Positions 23,330-31,697 of a stretch of DNA of 64,000 nt are shown one piece after another; the first letter of the stretch is position 1; each line of letters opens with the position of its first letter. The notes under the pieces were generated by a model. The model was not told the DNA's origin and ran no database searches. It worked only from the letters and a program-made list of their open reading frames with translations. Origin of the DNA: Flavobacteriales bacterium (GTDB lineage Bacteria > Bacteroidota > Bacteroidia > Flavobacteriales > Weeksellaceae); assembly GCA_020635515.1 (NCBI GenBank), contig JACJZS010000002.1:1164001-1228000 (forward strand), read 5' to 3'. The position numbers and the translations under genes were made by a program.

Positions 23330-23429
23330 TTTAGATTTTTTAGAGGAAAGAAGATAGAGGAAAGAAGATAGAGAAAAGAACAAAGATGTGGCAAAACCAT
23401 ATTCTATCCTCTTTGTTCTAATGTCTTTT
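23330..23429. repeat. Direct repeat bracketing the toxin-antitoxin module, right copy
   Basis: It matches 22676-22761 and additionally holds a tandem 14-bp unit AGGAAAGAAGATAG. Its hairpin is longer: outer arms AAGATAGAGAAAAGA (23365-23379) and TCTTTTCTCTATCTT (23424-23438) surround the inner AGAACAAAGA/TCTTTGTTCT arms. This suggests it is the complete copy and serves as a terminator for the TPR gene. Confidence 0.8.
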
Positions 23430-23448
23430 CTCTATCTTTTACTATCTC

Positions 23449-26403
23449 TCAAAATTTCTTCTTCACTTTATTAGCTTCTTCTATAATATCCGAATATTCG
23501 GTATAATTTTCCAATACTTGGTTTATAGTGTAGTTTGCTTGATACAAATCATTTAAATAGAAATAATTTTCAGACATTACAACCAAAGATTTTGCTCCCC
23601 AGTATTGTTGTTCAGAATAATTAGATACCAAATTGAATATTACTTCGTTGGATTCTTTATACTTTTTATCTTTATTTAGAAAGTATGCCTTGTAATACAA
23701 ACTTTCTGCTTTTACGGCTTCATTACTCGAATTTTCTAATTCTTTGTATAATTCTTTTGCTTTATTTTCTTCTCCTAAACTTAATTCTGATTTTGCTATA
23801 ATTACTTTTGCCGTTTCTTTGATTGTTTGTGAATTAGTATCATTTGAAATCACTTTATTTGCCATTTCTACAGCATTTTTATATTGTTTCTTTTCTGCAT
23901 ACAAATGCATCAATTCCAGTTCACAGAAACTTAAATAATTAGGATTATTAGAAACTTGATACAATGCTTCTAATGATAAAAATGCTTCATCTTTTTTGTT
24001 TTGATTCAAATAAATTTGAGATAACCTAAGTAACGCTTCTTCTTGATTTTCATTTGGTTTTCCTGCTACTTTTGTAAAATAAGGAATTGCTTTTTCAAGT
24101 TGTTTTAACTGATAATAACTTTCTGCTAAATAGAAATTTACCAAGGTAGTTTTAGTGCTTTTAGGGAAATTAATATCAAAACCAGTCAAATCATTGATAG
24201 TTTGTTGGTATTTTTGGGAACTGAAACTTTTCTGAGCAACAGCGAATACAAATTCTTCTTTTTCTTGGTTGGTAATGGAATAATTGATGCTTTTAATCCA
24301 GCTTTCAAAACCTTTAACATTTCCTGTTTTTACATAAAGTGATTGAGCTTCAGAAACTGCTCGCTTTACATAATCGGTTTGTGCGTATTTTTTTGCGATT
24401 GATTTATACTCATTAATTGCTCTTTCATCTTGATTTAACTGTGCATAACTATCGGCACGAGCAAAATAAGAGTTTGTTAGGATTTCATTTTGCTTATCCA
24501 TAGAAATTACTTTGTCGTAATAACTAATTGCATCATTGTATTTTTGTAGAGAATAGTATGCATTTGCAATTTCGTAATAAGCGGTTTGTTTTTTATCGCT
24601 ATTAGGATAGTTTTGTATATAATCTTGAAGTGTTTTTATTTTTTCACTTTGTTTTCCTTGCAATCCATATAGATTTGCTCGCTGAAATGTTGCATATTCA
24701 GAATTTTCCGTTTCTTCTGCTGTATCATAAATTGCAATAGCTTTATCGTAATTATTCAATCCTAAATACGCATCTGCAAGGCGAAGTTTTGCATCTTCTT
24801 CTAACTCTTTTGTTGGATTATTTAAAAAACGCTCAAAGTATTCAACAGATTTTTCATAATTCTTTACTTTTAAATACGTAAATCCAAACAAATAAGGAAG
24901 TTGTATTTTTTCTGAATAATTAATGTTGATTTTCTCTAAGGTTTTTAAATTTAGGAGAGTTTCAGTATAATTACCTAACTGAAAATTAGATTCTGCACTC
25001 CAGAAAAGAGATTTTGCTAACACTTCTTGATTAGACGTAATTTCTATTGCGTGTTTAAAGTTATCTATTGCTTGCTGGTACTTTCCTTCATTAAAAAGAC
25101 GTACTCCATTTAGGTACGAAACTTCTTGGTATGCATTTTTTAATTCAGGAGATTTATTTGATTTTGTTTTTAGAATGTTTACAGCATCGTCTAACTGATT
25201 TGATTTCACATAGGATTTTACCAAAAGTTGGTTCATTTTTGCTTGATGTGGATTTTTAGGATAGTTGTCCAAAAAACGCTGAATTGCATTTGGTGTAGAT
25301 TCAAATGGATTCCCAATATCAAAACTTAATTTCGCATAGTTGTAATGAGCATTTTCAGCAACTTTTGCATTAAAGTTCATTTCGCTTGCAGATTTATACG
25401 CAGTTAATGCTTCCTGCTTTTTGTTGGTTTTTAGATACGAATTACCTAATTGATAATATGCATTTTGTCCTAATTCCGAATTTTCAGAAGTTATCTTATT
25501 AAAGTTATCTACCGCTTTTTGGTAGTTTCCGTTCACATAATACACATATCCTAATTGGTAAAAGTCTGATGCTTTTGGATTTTCTTGCGAATCAATATAA
25601 TTTTCTAAGTATGGAATAGCTTGTTTGTATTCTTGAAGTTTAAAGTAACTTTCTCCTATAATTTTTGAGATTTCTGATTTCATCTCAGGAAATGCTCCCG
25701 AATTGAGAAGTTTTTTCCCTTCCTCTATTGCTTGATTGTATTTTTTGTCGTTAAAATAAATTTGAATCAAATATGGACGAACTTTTTGAGAATAATTTTC
25801 ATGATTTAAAAGAGGTTCAAAATAGTTCATTACTTGAGCATATTTTCCTTCATGATAAAGAATATGTCCTATCATGTAATCGGTTTCATTTTTATAATGA
25901 TTTGCTTTATTGACTTTTTTTAGTGGAGATAATGCTTTTTGATATTCCTCACTCATAAAATAAGCATATCCTAGTTTGTAATAATGATTAATTTTTTCTT
26001 CTTCATTAAAATCGCTCGGTAAAACTTTAGATAAATAATATGCAGAATTTTCATATTGTCCATTTATCAAATAGAAATTTCCAAGCGGTTCATATAGAGA
26101 ATATTCTTGTTTTATTTCTGGATTTTCATTTGCATACTTTTCATATTCTTCTAGTGCATATTTCTCTTGAAGAACCAAATCAGCAACTACTTTTTTGAAT
26201 GTTAAATCATTAGCAATAACAGCATTTGGTTTCTGAAAACTCAGTATATCTCTTGCTGAATTTTGTACAGCAGAATATGCTTTGTCATTAAACTGACTTT
26301 CTGCTTTTGTGATTTCGTATGTAATTTGTTTATAATAATCAGATTGTTGACCAAAAGAAAATGTAGTAAATAATATATATATATAAAGACTTTTGAATTT
26401 CAT
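23449..26403 (-). CDS. Large tetratricopeptide-repeat protein, exported
   Basis: The 984-residue protein has a signal peptide (about 1-18, ending FSFGQ) and then an almost continuous series of TPR-like helical pairs. Examples are YYKLGYAYFMSEEYQKALSPL, YQLGYVYYVNGNYQKAVDNF and YYEIANAYYSLQKYNDAISYY, so roughly twenty repeats can be made out by eye. It has no catalytic motif. Such proteins are periplasmic or outer-membrane-associated scaffolds; a similar long TPR protein is common in Flavobacteriales. Its stop lies 11 bp beyond the hairpin of the right repeat copy. No partner is indicated by neighbours. Confidence 0.85.
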   Translation of the reverse strand: MKFKSLYIYILFTTFSFGQQSDYYKQITYEITKAESQFNDKAYSAVQNSARDILSFQKPNAVIANDLTFKKVVADLVLQEKYALEEYEKYANENPEIKQEYSLYEPLGNFYLINGQYENSAYYLSKVLPSDFNEEEKINHYYKLGYAYFMSEEYQKALSPLKKVNKANHYKNETDYMIGHILYHEGKYAQVMNYFEPLLNHENYSQKVRPYLIQIYFNDKKYNQAIEEGKKLLNSGAFPEMKSEISKIIGESYFKLQEYKQAIPYLENYIDSQENPKASDFYQLGYVYYVNGNYQKAVDNFNKITSENSELGQNAYYQLGNSYLKTNKKQEALTAYKSASEMNFNAKVAENAHYNYAKLSFDIGNPFESTPNAIQRFLDNYPKNPHQAKMNQLLVKSYVKSNQLDDAVNILKTKSNKSPELKNAYQEVSYLNGVRLFNEGKYQQAIDNFKHAIEITSNQEVLAKSLFWSAESNFQLGNYTETLLNLKTLEKININYSEKIQLPYLFGFTYLKVKNYEKSVEYFERFLNNPTKELEEDAKLRLADAYLGLNNYDKAIAIYDTAEETENSEYATFQRANLYGLQGKQSEKIKTLQDYIQNYPNSDKKQTAYYEIANAYYSLQKYNDAISYYDKVISMDKQNEILTNSYFARADSYAQLNQDERAINEYKSIAKKYAQTDYVKRAVSEAQSLYVKTGNVKGFESWIKSINYSITNQEKEEFVFAVAQKSFSSQKYQQTINDLTGFDINFPKSTKTTLVNFYLAESYYQLKQLEKAIPYFTKVAGKPNENQEEALLRLSQIYLNQNKKDEAFLSLEALYQVSNNPNYLSFCELELMHLYAEKKQYKNAVEMANKVISNDTNSQTIKETAKVIIAKSELSLGEENKAKELYKELENSSNEAVKAESLYYKAYFLNKDKKYKESNEVIFNLVSNYSEQQYWGAKSLVVMSENYFYLNDLYQANYTINQVLENYTEYSDIIEEANKVKKKF

Positions 26404-26547
26404 TAGATGTGTTTTAAAATTGAACGTAATTCAGATAAGTATATTTTACTAATGTGCAAAATAAGAGCGAATTTACTTAAAAATCCACTCTTACTAAAAT
26501 TAATCCGAAAGTTTTAATATATCTTGACATTCGTCTGAAAAGAATGA

Positions 26548-27195
26548 TTATCTTTTCTCTAAATTTTCAATTCGTTTTTCCAGCTCAAATAATTTAGAAT
26601 AGTACTTGTTATCTTTTGTAGTACTGAGATGTGTCACTACGGAATAAACATTACCTTCACTTATTTTAAAAGTTTTATTTGTTTTTATCAGTGTTAAGTT
26701 TTCTTCTTTTACGCTAATTTTATCTATAAATATAAATCCATTTAAATTAACTATATATTCCCTTGAATCAAGAGTATTTTCATTCAGATTTAATTTAATA
26801 AGTAATAATAAATCTCCTTTTTGATAGAAATCTTGCGGGTTATCTAAAATTATAAAATGATTAAAAAATGTTTTTAGTTTTTCAGCTTGAACTTCATAGA
26901 TAATACCATCTTTTTTTTCTAATTCTAGATTTTGAAGTAATTTACTTTGAATTACTTTTTCTGCTTCAGTATAGTTGGCGATTTGATTTACAGTTAGTTT
27001 CTTTTTCAATAAATCATCAGTAGATAGTTCAAAATGATCCGATATGCGTAATAACGTCTCTATTTTCGGTTCAGCTCTTCCTTCCTCATACGAACTCACT
27101 ACTCCTCTATTTAAATTAACCAATTCTCCAAACTGAGTTTGACTTAATCCCTTTAACTGCCTGATTTTTTTAATATTTGTGCCAAAATACGACAT
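26548..27195 (-). CDS. XRE-family transcriptional regulator with C-terminal sensor-like region
   Basis: From the ATG at 27195 the product has 215 residues. A Cro/C1-type helix-turn-helix (FGTNIKKIRQLKGLSQTQFGELVNLNRGVVSSYEEGRAEPKIETLLRI) occupies residues 4-60. A linker, a beta-rich region of about 100 residues and a final short coiled coil (YSKLFELEKRIENLEKR) follow. I reject the 18-codon extension upstream because the -7 element at 27213-27220 and a dyad at 27198-27214 lie in it. The gene is divergent from the PspA-flotillin operon, so it may regulate that operon and itself; this is inferred from position. Confidence 0.82.
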   Translation of the reverse strand: MSYFGTNIKKIRQLKGLSQTQFGELVNLNRGVVSSYEEGRAEPKIETLLRISDHFELSTDDLLKKKLTVNQIANYTEAEKVIQSKLLQNLELEKKDGIIYEVQAEKLKTFFNHFIILDNPQDFYQKGDLLLLIKLNLNENTLDSREYIVNLNGFIFIDKISVKEENLTLIKTNKTFKISEGNVYSVVTHLSTTKDNKYYSKLFELEKRIENLEKR

Positions 27196-27197
27196 AA

Positions 27198-27214
27198 TGC
27201 AAAATGTATTTGCA
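27198..27214. promoter_or_regulatory. Dyad TGCAAA-N5-TTTGCA at the XRE gene start (candidate operator)
   Basis: TGCAAA (27198-27203) and TTTGCA (27209-27214) are separated by 5 nt. They overlap the expected transcription start of the XRE gene, a usual place for autoregulation by Cro/C1-type proteins. Confidence 0.5.
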
Positions 27215-27220
27215 AATATA
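27213..27220 (-). promoter_or_regulatory. -7 element of the XRE gene
   Basis: TATATTTG on the minus strand, 17 nt before the ATG at 27195, overlapping the dyad. Confidence 0.5.
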
Positions 27221-27243
27221 CAGAAATAAATTGTTAATTTTAT

Positions 27244-27273
27244 TTGCATTTATGATTTTTAACTGTATATTTG
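27244..27273 (+). promoter_or_regulatory. Consensus promoter TTG-N19-TATATTTG of the PspA-flotillin operon
   Basis: TTG (27244-27246), 19 nt, then TATATTTG (27266-27273). The expected start near 27278 leaves a leader of about 140 nt before the first gene at 27420. It lies about 50 bp from the divergent XRE promoter. The leader holds no further recognisable element. Confidence 0.65.
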
Positions 27274-27419
27274 CTAATATAATTATCAATAAACTCGATT
27301 ATCGTTTAAAAACAACCGATTAAATGAAAATCATACCGAATATAAAAATCAGATTATTTATATAAAATAAAAAACATTAATTTGCATTAAATATTCAAGA
27401 TAAATAAACACATAATAAT

Positions 27420-27812
27420 ATGAAAAAAAAGAACCTTATAAAAGAGCTATTATTAGAACTAGAATATACAATTACGCATCAAACTGACGATTTATCTGTA
27501 TTTGTGATTGATAAAGAAGTAGATGGAATCAAAAATTTGGTAATTGCTTATTCCGAACCAATTCTTATCATAGAGCAGTTCTTATTCGAGATAAAAAATG
27601 AATCTCTCTTTATGTATAAAAATTTACTTAAAAAGAACAGAGATATTGTGCATGGAGCTTTTGTATTAGATGATTCGGGAACTAAAGTGATTTTTAGAGA
27701 CACCTTACAAACCGAAAATTTAGATAAAAATGAACTAGAAGCAAGTTTGAATTCTCTAAGTCTTTTACTAAGCGAATACTCAAAAGAAATTGTAGAATTT
27801 TCAAAAAATTAA
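27420..27812 (+). CDS. YbjN/CesT-like small protein, first gene of PspA operon
   Basis: This 130-residue acidic protein has no signal or membrane segment. Its mixed alpha-beta pattern (LVIAYSEPILIIEQFLFEI, then NRDIVHGAFVLDDSGTKVIFRDTL, then a C-terminal helix of leucines and acidic residues) fits the CesT/YbjN/DUF2170 chaperone-like fold. Such proteins occur as the first gene of PspA operons in several phyla. It probably acts as a cytoplasmic adaptor for PspA or the AAA protein; that role is inferred. It precedes pspA by 30 nt. DUF2170 (YjfI-like) and YbjN are the two alternatives I cannot separate by eye. Confidence 0.65.
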   Translation: MKKKNLIKELLLELEYTITHQTDDLSVFVIDKEVDGIKNLVIAYSEPILIIEQFLFEIKNESLFMYKNLLKKNRDIVHGAFVLDDSGTKVIFRDTLQTENLDKNELEASLNSLSLLLSEYSKEIVEFSKN

Positions 27813-27842
27813 AAATAGATTAACTAAAAAATTAAAAATACC

Positions 27843-28544
27843 ATGAACATATTTAAACGATTATTCAGAATAGGTGAAGCACAAGTTCATTCCACTATAG
27901 ATAAACTTGAAGATCCAATCGCTATGACCGAACAAGGAATACGCGAAATGAAAGAGCAATTAGATAAAGCGATTCAAGCATTAGCCGAAATAAAAGCTCT
28001 TGCCATTAGAAAGAAAAATGAAGTAGAATCCTCAAAAAATCAAGCAGATGAATACCAAAACAAAGCTATGATTATACTAAAGCGTTCTTCAGAAGGAGAA
28101 ATACCTCAAGAAGACGCAGATAGATTAGCTTCGGAAGCGATTAAAAAGAAAAATCAAGCACTAAATAATAGTAAAATTGCCACTCAAGCACAAGAAAAAT
28201 ATGAAACTGATGTTGCAAAAATGCAAAAAAACATCAATGAATTAAAAGCTGATATCTCTAAGTGGGAAGGAGAATTAAAAACATTAAAAGCAAGAGTAAA
28301 AGTATCGGAAGCAACAAAAAACATAAACAAAAGCATGGCGGCGATTGATTCTAACTCTACAGTTTCATTACTTGAAAGAATGAAAGAAAAAGTGGAAGAA
28401 CAAGAATCATTAGCCGAAGCATACGGAGAAATTGTGGATTCATCAAAGAGCATAGATGAGGAAATTGACAGTTATACCAATCAAGAAGATATGCAAGTAG
28501 CATCTGAACTAGAAAAATTAAAAAACCAATTAAATAGACAATAA
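27843..28544 (+). CDS. pspA: PspA/IM30 (Vipp1) family membrane-remodelling protein
   Basis: The 233 residues form an almost entirely helical, charged coiled coil. It starts with MNIFKRLFRIGEAQVHSTIDKLEDPIAMTEQGIREMKEQL, the PspA/IM30 pattern of an amphipathic N-terminal helix followed by the ESCRT-III-like hairpin; the length is typical (about 220-230). These proteins polymerise on the inner face of the membrane and stabilise it under stress. It stands between the CesT-like gene and an OB-fold membrane protein gene (3-nt gap), so they are cotranscribed and probably coupled. PspB, PspC and PspF are absent. Confidence 0.92.
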   Translation: MNIFKRLFRIGEAQVHSTIDKLEDPIAMTEQGIREMKEQLDKAIQALAEIKALAIRKKNEVESSKNQADEYQNKAMIILKRSSEGEIPQEDADRLASEAIKKKNQALNNSKIATQAQEKYETDVAKMQKNINELKADISKWEGELKTLKARVKVSEATKNINKSMAAIDSNSTVSLLERMKEKVEEQESLAEAYGEIVDSSKSIDEEIDSYTNQEDMQVASELEKLKNQLNRQ

Positions 28545-28547
28545 AAA

Positions 28548-29207
28548 ATGAATATAGAAGAGTTGATTTCTATTTCCTTTTCTCCTGTAAATACAGTACT
28601 TACGATTTTCCTTATTTTAAGCGTTATCTACTGGTTATTTACAATTATATCGGGAATGGATATAGATTTGGGTATTGATTTTGATGCAGATATAGATGTT
28701 GATACCGATTTTGAGCATCCAGACTCTACTGTTGAAGTACCTCAAGACCCTTCTATGTTTATTCAATTTTTAAAATTTCTTAACCTAGATGTTATTCCTA
28801 TCACATTTTTCATAACACTTACAATTCTATTTTCTTGGTTAATTTCGGTCAATTTAAATTACTATTTTCCAATTCCAAATTGGTTAGGATTCCTTTTACT
28901 AATTCCCATATTTTTTGCAAGTATTACCGTAACTAAATTTGTCACTTTTCCTTTAAAAGGTATTTTTAAAAACTTAAATCATCAAGGAGAAAAGACATAT
29001 GATTTTTTAGGAAGAACAGGAAAACTAAAAGCAACTATACAAGAAAATAAGCTAGGAACAATGGAACTTTATATTCAAGGTGATCCTATAAAAATTTTAG
29101 TAAAAAGCAAAGACGGAATTAAACTAGAAGAAAATAGTTCTGTGGTTGTGGTGAACGAAAATCCAGACAAGAAATTTTACATCGTAGAACAAGATTATCA
29201 ATTATAA
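28548..29207 (+). CDS. OB-fold membrane protein (NfeD/YqiJ-like), flotillin partner
   Basis: This 219-residue protein has a membrane helix near residues 17-36, an acidic Asp-rich loop (DLGIDFDADIDVDTDFEH), further hydrophobic helices between about 77 and 125, and a C-terminal soluble domain of about 75 residues. The soluble part reads FLGRTGKLKATI and SVVVVNENPDKKFYIV, which suggests a beta-barrel OB fold. This layout matches the NfeD/YqiJ class whose genes stand beside flotillins, as here (18-nt gap). It probably anchors or regulates flotillin assemblies; no enzymatic motif is visible. Confidence 0.75.
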   Translation: MNIEELISISFSPVNTVLTIFLILSVIYWLFTIISGMDIDLGIDFDADIDVDTDFEHPDSTVEVPQDPSMFIQFLKFLNLDVIPITFFITLTILFSWLISVNLNYYFPIPNWLGFLLLIPIFFASITVTKFVTFPLKGIFKNLNHQGEKTYDFLGRTGKLKATIQENKLGTMELYIQGDPIKILVKSKDGIKLEENSSVVVVNENPDKKFYIVEQDYQL

Positions 29208-29225
29208 AATTATTTATTTAACATT

Positions 29226-31319
29226 ATGAACATATCATTTATTATTACAGTTGCGGTAATTGCGATTGTAGCTTTAGGTCTTATTTTTTGGATTCTTTCC
29301 ATGTATAAAAAGACAACTCAAGGTATCGTAATTGTGCGTACTGGATACGGAGGGACAAAAGTATTCTTTAACGCAGGAATTGTAATTCCAATTATTCACA
29401 GAATGGAACTGATGGATATTTCCGTGAAAAAGTTAGAAATTGAAAGAGAAGCAAAAGACGGATTAATCTGCAAAGATAATATGCGTGCAGACATACAAGT
29501 TGCTTTTTTTATCCGAGTTAACAAATCTGCAGGAGACATTATTAATGTTGCTCAAACCATTGGTTGCAGTCGTGCTTCGGATATTGAAACATTACGTCAG
29601 CTTTTTGAAGCTAAATTTTCAGAAGCATTAAAAACCGTAGGTAAAAAGTTTGAATTTATAGAACTTTACGAAGCAAGAAGTGAATTTAGAAACGAAATTC
29701 TAAACATTATAGGTACAGATTTAAATGGTTACGTACTAGATGATTGTGCTATTGATTACCTAGAGCAAACTTCATTGCAATACCTAAATAAAGACAATAT
29801 TCTCGATTCCGAAGGTATCAAAAAAATAACAGAACTAACTGCTGAACAGAATGTTAAAGCAAACTTTGTTCGTAGAGAAGAAGAAAAAACCATAAAAAAA
29901 CAAAACGTAGAAGCTCGTGAAGCAATTCTTGAATTAGAAAAACAATTGGTAGAGAAAGAAGAATCCCAAAGAAGAGAAGTAGAAAACATTAAATCCAAGG
30001 AAAATGCTACTATTTTAAAGGTTCAAGAAGAAGAACGTTTAAAATATGAAACGGTACGAATTGCTACCGAAGAGCAACTTGCTATTGCAGAAGAAAATAA
30101 GTTACGCCAAGTTGTTATTGCTTCTAAAAATAAAGAACGTGCAGAGCTAGTAGAAACCGAAAGAGTAGAAAAAGACAGAGCATTAGAACAAACCGAAAGA
30201 GAAAGAATTGTTGCTCTTGCAGATATAGAAAAAGAAAAAGCGGTAGAGGTAGAAAAGAAAAACATTCAAGATGTAATTCGAGATAGAGTTGCAATGGAAA
30301 AAACTGTAGTACAAGAAGAACAAAACAAACTCGACATAGAAGCATTTAAAACTGCAGATAGAAAGAAACAAGTAGAAATCACTCTTGCTCAACAAGAAGC
30401 AGAAAAAAGATTAATTCAAGAAATTAAAGCTGCCGAAGCGAGAAAACTTGCCGCAGAAAAAGATGCAGAAAAATACGTTATCGAAGCACAAGCCAAAAGA
30501 GATGCTGCAGAAAAAGAAGCAAATGCAAGAATCATAATTGCCGAAGCTCAATCAAAAGAAGAAGCAGTTGTTGGCCTTTCAGAAGCTCAAGTAATGCATG
30601 CAAAAGCCGATGCATCAGAAAGACAAGGTATTGTAGAAGCTAGTATAATTGAGAAAAAAGCAAAAGCGGAAGCTGTAGGAATCAAAGAAAAAGCATCTGC
30701 AAAAAAAGACGATGGTCTTGCAGAAGCACTTGTGATTCAAGAAAAACTAACAGCACAAGCGACAGGAGAAAAAGAAAAAGCTCTTGCCGAAGCTGCTGGA
30801 ATTACAGAAAAAGCGGAAGCAATGAAAAAACTAAACGAAGCAGGAAGAGAACACGAAGAGTTTAGACTGAAACTTGCCAAAGAAAAAGAAGTAGAGCTTG
30901 CTCATATAAATATTCAAAAAGATATTGCACAAGCACAAGCTAGCGTTCTTGCCGAAGCATTTAAAACTGCTGATATAGACATTGTTGGTGGAGATAATAC
31001 ATTCTTCGAAAATGTAATCAAACAAATTTCTGCAGGACAAGGAATAGACAAATTCATTAAACATTCCGAAAATGCACAAATTATTAAAGAATCTTTATTA
31101 AGCGATGATTCTAGTGACAATATAATTGGTAAAGTTTTAAACCTTGTAGATAAATATAATGTTTCCTCAGAAGACATCAAGAACCTAACCATTTCCAGTT
31201 TGATTTTTAAACTCAATGGAATGGTAGAAACTTCTTCCGAAAAAGGAATCCTAAACCAAGCACTTGATTTTGCTAAACAATTAGGCGTTGAAAACAAACC
31301 AATTAGCAAAGTAAAATAA
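29226..31319 (+). CDS. Flotillin-family (SPFH/band 7) protein
   Basis: The 697 residues begin with a membrane helix (about 3-24), followed by the SPFH/PHB domain (about 30-200) with GIVIVRTGYGGTKVFFNAG and the YVLDDCAIDYLEQTSLQYL end. A very long Glu/Lys/Ala-rich coiled coil with AEA repeats (about 215-560) and a C-terminal globular region follow. It resembles YqiK-type flotillins, which form large oligomeric membrane-domain scaffolds. The pairing with an NfeD/YqiJ-like gene just upstream and pspA two genes upstream supports a membrane-stress role. A strong 15-bp hairpin follows the gene at 31336-31375. Confidence 0.92.
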   Translation: MNISFIITVAVIAIVALGLIFWILSMYKKTTQGIVIVRTGYGGTKVFFNAGIVIPIIHRMELMDISVKKLEIEREAKDGLICKDNMRADIQVAFFIRVNKSAGDIINVAQTIGCSRASDIETLRQLFEAKFSEALKTVGKKFEFIELYEARSEFRNEILNIIGTDLNGYVLDDCAIDYLEQTSLQYLNKDNILDSEGIKKITELTAEQNVKANFVRREEEKTIKKQNVEAREAILELEKQLVEKEESQRREVENIKSKENATILKVQEEERLKYETVRIATEEQLAIAEENKLRQVVIASKNKERAELVETERVEKDRALEQTERERIVALADIEKEKAVEVEKKNIQDVIRDRVAMEKTVVQEEQNKLDIEAFKTADRKKQVEITLAQQEAEKRLIQEIKAAEARKLAAEKDAEKYVIEAQAKRDAAEKEANARIIIAEAQSKEEAVVGLSEAQVMHAKADASERQGIVEASIIEKKAKAEAVGIKEKASAKKDDGLAEALVIQEKLTAQATGEKEKALAEAAGITEKAEAMKKLNEAGREHEEFRLKLAKEKEVELAHINIQKDIAQAQASVLAEAFKTADIDIVGGDNTFFENVIKQISAGQGIDKFIKHSENAQIIKESLLSDDSSDNIIGKVLNLVDKYNVSSEDIKNLTISSLIFKLNGMVETSSEKGILNQALDFAKQLGVENKPISKVK

Positions 31320-31335
31320 GATTTGATGTATAAGT

Positions 31336-31375
31336 TTAAGAAGTTAAGTTTTAGATAAATAACTTAACTTCTTAA
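31336..31375 (+). terminator. 15-bp stem hairpin after the flotillin gene
   Basis: TTAAGAAGTTAAGTT and AACTTAACTTCTTAA are perfectly complementary around a 10-nt loop. Only a weak T-rich tail follows, so it may be a partial terminator, a processing site or a 3' stabiliser separating the flotillin part from the ATPase part of the operon. Confidence 0.65.
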
Positions 31376-31388
31376 TTATGAGTAAGTA

Positions 31389-31598
31389 ATGTTTTCAATA
31401 ATTATAAATATATTTTCTATTTCTATTGTGTTTTTTTGTATTCTAAAATGCATTAAATATGATAAAATTATCAAAAAAAAAATAAACAATATTTTACTAA
31501 CCTATGAAGAAAGTAAAGTATATCAAAAGCTTAAAAGCTATTTTCTATATGCATTTATTACATTACTAATTTTACAATTTTTAGGCTTAATTCTGTGA
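31389..31598 (+). CDS. Small two-helix membrane protein in the PspA-flotillin locus
   Basis: I do not recognise this 69-residue frame. It predicts two transmembrane helices (about 2-20 and 50-68, the second YFLYAFITLLILQFLGLIL) separated by a basic cytoplasmic loop with KIIKKKINN. The frame fills most of a gap between the flotillin gene and the large ATPase gene and starts with ATG 13 nt after the hairpin. Its AT content is higher than that of its neighbours and no ribosome-binding site is evident, so expression is uncertain. Phospholamban-like small regulators have this shape, but that is only analogy. Confidence 0.45.
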   Translation: MFSIIINIFSISIVFFCILKCIKYDKIIKKKINNILLTYEESKVYQKLKSYFLYAFITLLILQFLGLIL

Positions 31599-31697
31599 TT
31601 ATTTATCTCATTAGAAAAATAAAATTTGTAAAAATGCATTCATTTAAAGACAAGAATTAAATATAATTCATCATTAATAATTTATAATTAACAATTA

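Noticed and set aside
29756..31309. Several long open frames opposite the flotillin gene
   Set aside because: They are antisense to a well-supported gene with Ala/Glu/Lys-rich repeats that keep the opposite frames open by composition; they lack family motifs.
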